Shown here in pieces: positions 58,561 through 64,000 of a DNA stretch of 64,000 nucleotides. The stretch is from Diphasiastrum complanatum. Taxonomy: Eukaryota; Streptophyta; Lycopodiopsida; Lycopodiales; Lycopodiaceae. The notes under the pieces were generated by a model, which was not told where the DNA came from, did not search any database, and was given only the letters and a program-made list of their open reading frames with translations. The stretch is from NCBI GenBank assembly GCA_029204225.1, contig CM055107.1:8145730-8209729 (forward strand), given 5' to 3'. The position numbers and the translations under genes were made by a program. How positions within the stretch are numbered: position 1 is the first letter of the stretch; each line of letters begins with the position of its first letter.

Positions 58561-59515
58561 AGTTCTATCATGCTTCTAGAAATACTTATGGGATAATTGT
58601 TGTCCTTTCCTTGTGCTCTCCTCTCCTTGGTGTTTTTCTCCCTTTGCATGTTTTTAGTAAGACATATAATTAAAAATTGCAAACAAAACATAAAAACATA
58701 ACTAACTTTTGAAAACATAGAAGTGAAAATTAGTAGATTTAAATATGAATAACACTAAATGTTTATGAAATTAAAATAAAAATCATAAATAAAAAAAACA
58801 CAAAAATAAAAAAACAAACTAGATAAATAAATACAATAATAAATGGAGTCAAATAAGAAAATAAAATCAACAAAACACCAAAAATTACAATAAATTGAAT
58901 AAAAATAAAATAAAATAAAAACTGTAACAAAGAAATAAAAAAATAAACTAAATTGAAAATCAAGATTGGAAGAAATCAAAAGAATAAATAGATAGCATCA
59001 CATAATAATAACATCAATAAATTAAAAATTTAAAAATAGAATAGAATATAAAATATAAATAAAATTAAAGAAAACAAAAAAATAGAATAGAATCAATATA
59101 ATCATAAAAAAACGAGAGAAATATAAAAAAATAGAATGTAGCAATTAATAAATCATAGAAATTTAAAAAATAGATTATTTATTAAAATATTAAAATAAAA
59201 TAATAAATTCACAAAATACAATAAATAAAATACAAAACTACACAATAAGTTAGATATATAAAAATTGAATAAAAATAAAATAAAATCACAAAATAAATGA
59301 ATAATATAATTAAAAAAATAAAATGACCAAATAAAAATATTAATAAATACAATTATAAAAACTTAATGAGAATAAAAAAGTACAAAATATACTAAAAAAT
59401 TACATAGAAAACATTTAAAATCTAAAAAAATAATAAAAAATAAAATCCATACAGTTAGGAGAAATAAAAACCTTAAAACAATAATAAAAAACAATAACAT
59501 AAGTTACAAGAAAAA
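58561..59515. other. A-rich low-complexity stretch
   Basis: Strongly A-rich sequence homologous at its start (58670-58770) to 29341-29450 and otherwise simple AAATAAAA words. Open minus-strand frames made of Phe, Ile and Tyr are composition artefacts. Confidence 0.75.
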
Positions 59516-61019
59516 ATAGCCTATAAGGTCAATGACTAAGGGCCTTGGGCTAAGGACAAATCACCTACTACGGATAAGGCATTGGTCCAAGGACCAAGAG
59601 TCAAGGGCTAAGGGCCAATTGTCGACTACCAAGGGCTAAGGGCCAGCGGCTAAGAACTAAGGGCCAACGGCTAAGAACTAAGGGACAATGGCTAAGAGTC
59701 AAGGTCTAAGGACTAAGGGCCAACTGGATAAGGACCGAGGGTCGAGGGCCAACGACTAAGAACCAAGGGCCAAGAGTCAAGGGCAAAGGGCCAATTGCCG
59801 ACTGCCAAGGATTAAGGGCTAGCGGCTAAGAACTAAGGGCCAACGGCTAAGGGTCAAAGTCTAAGGACTAAGGGCCAACTAGCTATGGACCGAGGGTTGA
59901 GGGCCAACAACTAAGAACCAAGGGCTAAGGGCCAACGACTAAGAACCAAGGGCCAACGGCTAATGGCTAAGGATCAAGGTCTAAGGACTAAGGGCCAACT
60001 GCCTTAGGACCGAGGGTCGAGGGCCAACAACTAAGAACCAAGGGCCAAGAGTCAAGGGCTGAGGGCCAATTGCCGACTACCAAGGGCTAAGGGCTAGCAG
60101 CTAAGAATTAAGGACCAACATCTAAGCGTCAAGGTCTAAGGACCAAGGGCCAACTAGCTAAGGATCGAGGGTCGAGGGCCAATGGCTAAGAACAAAGGGC
60201 CAAGAGTCAAGAGCTAAGGGCCAATTGTTGACTACCAAGGGCTAAGGCCAGCGGCTAAGAACTAAGGGCAAACGGCTAAGGGTCAAGGTCTAAGGACCAA
60301 GGGCCAACTAGTTGAGGACCGAGGGTCGAGGGCCAATGACTAAGAACCAAGGGCCAAGAGTCAAGGGCTAAGGGCCAATTGCAGACTACCAAGGGCTAAG
60401 GGCCAGCGGCTAAGAACCAAGGGCCAACGGCTAAGAACTAAGGGCCAACGGCTAAGGGTCAAGGTCTAAGGACTAAGTTCCAACTGTCTAAGGACCGAGG
60501 GTCGAGGGCCAACGGCTAAGAACCAAGGGCCAAGAGTCAAAGGCTAAGGGCCAGCAACTAAGAAGTAAGGGCTAGGACCAATGGCTAAGGGTCAAGGTAT
60601 AAGGACTAAGGGCCAACTGGCTAAGGACTGAGGGTCGAGGGCCAATAGCTAAGAACCAAGGGCCAAGAGTCAAGGGCTAAGGGCTAAGGGCCAGTGGTCA
60701 AGAACTAAGGGCCAACGGCTAAGGGTCAAAGTCTAAGGACTAAGGGCCAACTGGCTAAGGACCGAGGGTCGAGGGCCAACGTCTAAGGACTAAGGGCTAA
60801 GGGCCTAGATCTAAGAGGTAAGAGGTAAGGGCCATGGGCTAAGGACTAAGGGCCAACTGGCTAAGGGGTAAGTGCTAAGGACCAAGATCTAAGGACTAAG
60901 GGCTAAGGGCCAAGGGCTATAGTCCAGTAGTTGAGGACCAAGTGGCATGGGCCAAACTCTAAGGACCAATGGCGAAAGGCTAAGGACTAAGCACCAAGCA
61001 CCAAGGGCTACGGGCCAAG
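59516..61019 (+). repeat. Satellite related to the 115-bp array
   Basis: Imperfect repeats of CTAAGGGCCAACTGGCTAAG, GACCGAGGGTCGAGGGCCAA and AAGAACCAAGGGCCAAGAG, repeating every 130-190 bp. The last ~105 bp (60915-61019; CTATAGTCCAGTAGTTGAGG, ACCAAGTGGCATGGGCCAAA) is one monomer of the 30-34 kb satellite, linking the two arrays. It is cut by element E at 61020. Confidence 0.9.
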
Positions 61020-61809
61020 TGTTGAAAAATGAAAGATCATCTATCTTGACTTTTGGTTTTGATAAGGTTTTTTCTACATGTATGTAATGTTTCATATTGA
61101 AAATGCCAAATTTGGCCTAGAGGAAACTCGAGCTACATGGGTTATATGAAGTCTAGTTGGTCAAATACAACATGCATATAGATTTAAGGCATAGAAATGC
61201 TAAATATGAGCTTGTAGAAACTCGAGTCATATCACATGCAAAGATTGTAAGTGTTCCTAAGTGACATGCAAAGCATGCACAAAGTGTAAAGGACACATTC
61301 ATAGTGATTTGGACAATTCTAGTCTAGAAATTGCCACTTGGTAAAAGTAGGTAAATGGGAATGCATGTAAAGTGACAAATGTCACTAGTTTGTTAGTTTT
61401 CACTTTTAGATGTGGAAGAAAGTAGATAGATGCTAGCTCTAACACAAGCTATTCCATCCACCATAAATGTATGTGAGTTCTCTCTCAATTTTTGATGATG
61501 AACCAAGCATTGAAGCCATTTCTTGTCAATTTGGATCTATTGTCTTTTATGCTTGAATTTTGCACTCTCTCTTTAACTCGAGGAGGAGGCTATGCTAATG
61601 CATTAATTTCTTTGTACTTTTCTCATTTGATTGTGAAAGTAACCATTCTTTGAGTACTAGTATGCTAGATTGTATCTTAGTCATAAATTCTTGAACTAGA
61701 TCTTGATATTCAATCTAGAATCAATTTATGTGCTAAACACAAAGCTTAATAAGATCATTCACACTAGGAATTGGTTTTCCCACATGTGTGAACCTGCTGG
61801 ATTTCAATA
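61020..61809 (+). repeat. 5' LTR of element E
   Basis: A 790-bp LTR from TGTTGAAAAATG to GGATTTCAATA. The end was probably TTTCAACA before a C-to-T change, which would restore the inverted end of TGTTGAAA. CACATGTGTGAACC at 61781 is a CpG-to-TpG variant of the CACGTGTG motif seen in the C LTR. Confidence 0.8.
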
Positions 61810-61822
61810 TGGTACCAAAGCC
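61810..61822 (+). other. Primer-binding site of element E
   Basis: TGGTACCAAAGCC starts right after the LTR. It is a three-substitution variant of TGGTATCAGAGCC. Confidence 0.75.
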
Positions 61823-62600
61823 AAATTAATCTTTGCATGCTATTATCAGTTATTGTGTAAGAAATTTTGAGTTCTATTCAAGCAAGGAAGTTGTTTACCA
61901 CTTTTTTCTATCTTTTCCTGAAAAGTGTTTGGATCAAAGAGGTTAGAATCAAGTTTTCAGATCAAAACTGATATTGTACGGAATTTTGGATTTTTGCACG
62001 TGTGAAAATCAGAACATTTCAAACCTCTTTATCTCCTTCATGTTAGGTCCAAAGATATTGATGTTATAGCTTGATGGAAAGCTAGTAAGATCTATTTTCC
62101 ATAGCAATTGGTTTCAAATCAATCTAATGTGTCTATCAAGAGTTATAAGCTCATAAAGAAGGATAGGGAGTGATCCAAAATCCAAGTGACCCACTTTTTG
62201 ATTTGATTCAAAATTTTGCCTATCTGATTCAAAATCCAATTTTTGTGTATATCAATTCAACAAACTCGAGATCTAGACAAAGTTTTGAGTAATTTAACAC
62301 ATTGGTTCATACAAATTGAGTTTTTTTGAGTCAATAGTGTTGTCTTTGAGCATTCCACACATGCCAAAAGAAGATAGAACCAAAATTTGTCTATACTCCA
62401 ATTCATTTTGAGAGATTGATCTAGTTTGCTTTGTATTGGTGGAATATTTGAGACATATCTCAAATACAGTTGCAAGATTTCACATAGGATTTGGTAGTTC
62501 ACCCTTTGAAAATTCCTATAGTGAGAAGTGTAGCAACATTTAGTTAGCTAGAAACAAACTCAAATATATTGTTGTCCATCTACAAGAAGTCTTCACATTC

Positions 62601-62930
62601 ATGGCATCTGTGGGAGGATATCTCTTAGAAGCAAGTGAAAGACTAAGCACCTCCAACTATTCAATATGGAAGGTTAGGATGGAGTCTATTCTTGTACTCC
62701 TAGATGTAATGGACATAGTACTTGGTATTGAGGAGGAGCCTCAAGAACAACTTGAAATACCAAAATTTAAGAAGAGAGCTAGGATGGCTCTACATTTTAT
62801 TAAGATGAATGCCTCGAATGAAATTCTAAGAGAAATAGGATCTTGCACCACTACTAAAAAAGCTTGGGATGCACTTAAATCAATTTATGAAGCCAAGAAC
62901 ACTTCTAGAATTCTCACACTTAGAAATTAG
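62601..62930 (+). pseudogene. Gag N-terminal part of element E, ending in amber
   Basis: 109 codons from MASVGGYLLEASERL, with SNYSIWKVRMES and KMNASNEILREIG, ending ILTLRN-TAG at 62928-62930. It continues in the same phase for the remaining Gag (IFQSFQRSEES). The upstream leader (61823-62600) has CACGTG at 61997-62002. Confidence 0.9.
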
Positions 62931-64000
62931 ATCTTTCAAAGTTTTCAAAGAAGTGAGGAGAGTGTATCAAATTATGTTTTGAGAATAAAAGATCTTCATA
63001 GGGAGCTTGCTTGTGTTGGTTTTACAGTCAACCAAGATGAGCTAGTACAAGTCATTCTTAATGGCTCAAAAGAAGACTATGATAATCTTGTTCAATCGTT
63101 TGCTATAAAGGAGGAGTTGCCCAATTTGGAGACTCTTCAAGGAATTCTCACTTATGAAGAAGCAAGGCAAAGTTACAAACTTTCAAGGATGAACAAACTC
63201 GAGCATATTGAAAAAGACAAAGCTCTCTTTGTCAAGGACAAGCATAAAGGGAGGAGCAAGAATCAATATTCTCCAGCCTTCACCAAAGACAAAGCAAAGA
63301 ACAAAGATAAATATGGAGAAGAAGATGACTCAACTCATCCTTCTACTTCCAAGACCAAGAAGAAGAAAGTAAAGTGTTTCTTTTGTGGCAAGAAGGGGCA
63401 CTATGCCTCTAATTGCTTCAAAAAAAAAAATCACCTCAAACAAGCAAATCTGTCTAATGAGAAAGAAGAAGACTCTATTGCAAGTGACGGACAAGGATCT
63501 CTCATGGTGTCAAGCCTTTCTTCAACACCTTTCAAGAAGGATCGAGCATGGTACATCGATAGTGGTGCCTCATCACATATGTGTTGTTCTAAGAAGTCTT
63601 TTGATTCAATTGTACCTTATGAAGGCTTTAAAAGATCTATATATATATATAGCAAATGACCATGAGTTTTCTATTGAAGGGAATTGGAAATATTCCTTTA
63701 AAACTTGCTTCTTCTGAAGTTCTAACCATTTTCCAATGTTCTTTTTGCTCCTAAGCTTACAAAGAACTTGATAAGTGTTGGAAAATTGCTTGATTATGGT
63801 TGCAATGTGAAATTCAATGTCAATAACTTGCATTATTAAGAAAGGTGATGAGTTCCTAGCTCATGGATCTAGATATGGTGGCATCTTCAAGTTAAATCCT
63901 TATGAAAATGCAATTTTTGTGAATTGCTTTTATTTCTAAGGAGGAGTTATGGCATAGGAGATTGGGACATCCCAATTTCAAATCTATGCTTTCTATGATC
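62931..64000 (+). pseudogene. Gag C-terminal, zinc knuckle and protease of element E
   Basis: The same frame as the N-terminal part goes on after the amber codon to 63659. It carries the Gag C-terminal half, a Lys-rich linker, CFFCGKKGHYASNCFK (about residues 260-275) and the protease AWYIDSGASSHMCC. At 63636-63650 a TA run has expanded in the codons that elsewhere read I-Y-T-A-N-D and shifts the frame. Pieces in other phases then continue to a pre-integrase region at the window edge. Confidence 0.88.

Larger units (their letters stand above)
61020..64000 (+). mobile_element. Element E: copia element, 5' part, runs off the window
   Basis: 5' LTR, primer site, leader and gag-protease up to the pre-integrase region (RRLGHPNFKSM near 63960-63990). 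Same family as element C, in the opposite orientation. It is inactive as seen: amber in gag, a frameshift in protease, and others after 63660. The 3' half lies outside the window. Confidence 0.88.

Noticed and set aside
58755-58979. Hydrophobic Phe/Ile/Tyr-rich ORFs resembling membrane proteins
   Set aside because: A-rich low-complexity DNA read on the opposite strand gives such residues by composition alone.

Overview
The window looks like nuclear DNA of a large-genome land plant. The evidence is the Arabidopsis-type telomere word TTTAGGG/CCCTAAA inside a satellite, several Ty1/copia retrotransposon families primed by initiator tRNA-Met (TGGTATCAGAGC), long CT and TA microsatellites and complex satellites. 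I cannot place it more precisely. No rRNA gene, CRISPR array, bacterial operon or clearly functional host gene was found. Almost everything recognisable is repeat or mobile DNA.

Left third (1-25 kb): unremarkable sequence; three tandem LTR-like units with CT runs and a fourth inverted partial copy (1773-3652); two weak ORFs; a non-autonomous copia relative 'G' (6803-10031); a GC-rich satellite built on a CCTCCCGCCGCGGCGGGAGG palindrome (10080-11905); a decayed minus-strand gene of unknown function (21590 down to 12150) split by a young copia insertion 'A' (13341-19771, 655-bp LTRs, CAAGC target duplication); then a second palindrome-rich satellite block (21780-24100).

Middle (25.3-58.1 kb): a giant inverted arrangement. 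Matching ~37-bp tips at 25300 and 58123 are each followed inward by a GT/CA-rich tract and an array of ~355-bp tandem units, in opposite orientation at the two ends. Inside lie a small foldback element, a 115-bp satellite (about 29.9-34.4 kb) and a nest of minus-strand copia elements: old element 'C' (34718 to about 52445) has 'D' (34795-40803, TSD TTTAG) inserted in its 3' LTR and 'B' (42713-49143, TSD GTCTC) inserted in its reverse transcriptase. B is a near-identical sister of A and keeps one uninterrupted 1317-codon gag-pol. Decayed plus-strand element 'F' and an LTR fragment 'H' follow.

Right end (58.1-64 kb): an AT-rich module and a satellite related to those at 29.2-34.4 kb, then the 5' part of copia element 'E' (61020 to beyond the window), of the same family as C.

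The most interesting points are: the CCTCCCGCCGCGGCGGGAGG palindrome, seen over 20 times in three sequence contexts; the giant inverted structure with long subterminal arrays; a non-RT module that replaces the reverse transcriptase in D and is shared with G; an amber codon at the same gag position in C and E; and a CACGTG motif shared by the LTRs of three copia families. All alignments were made by eye.
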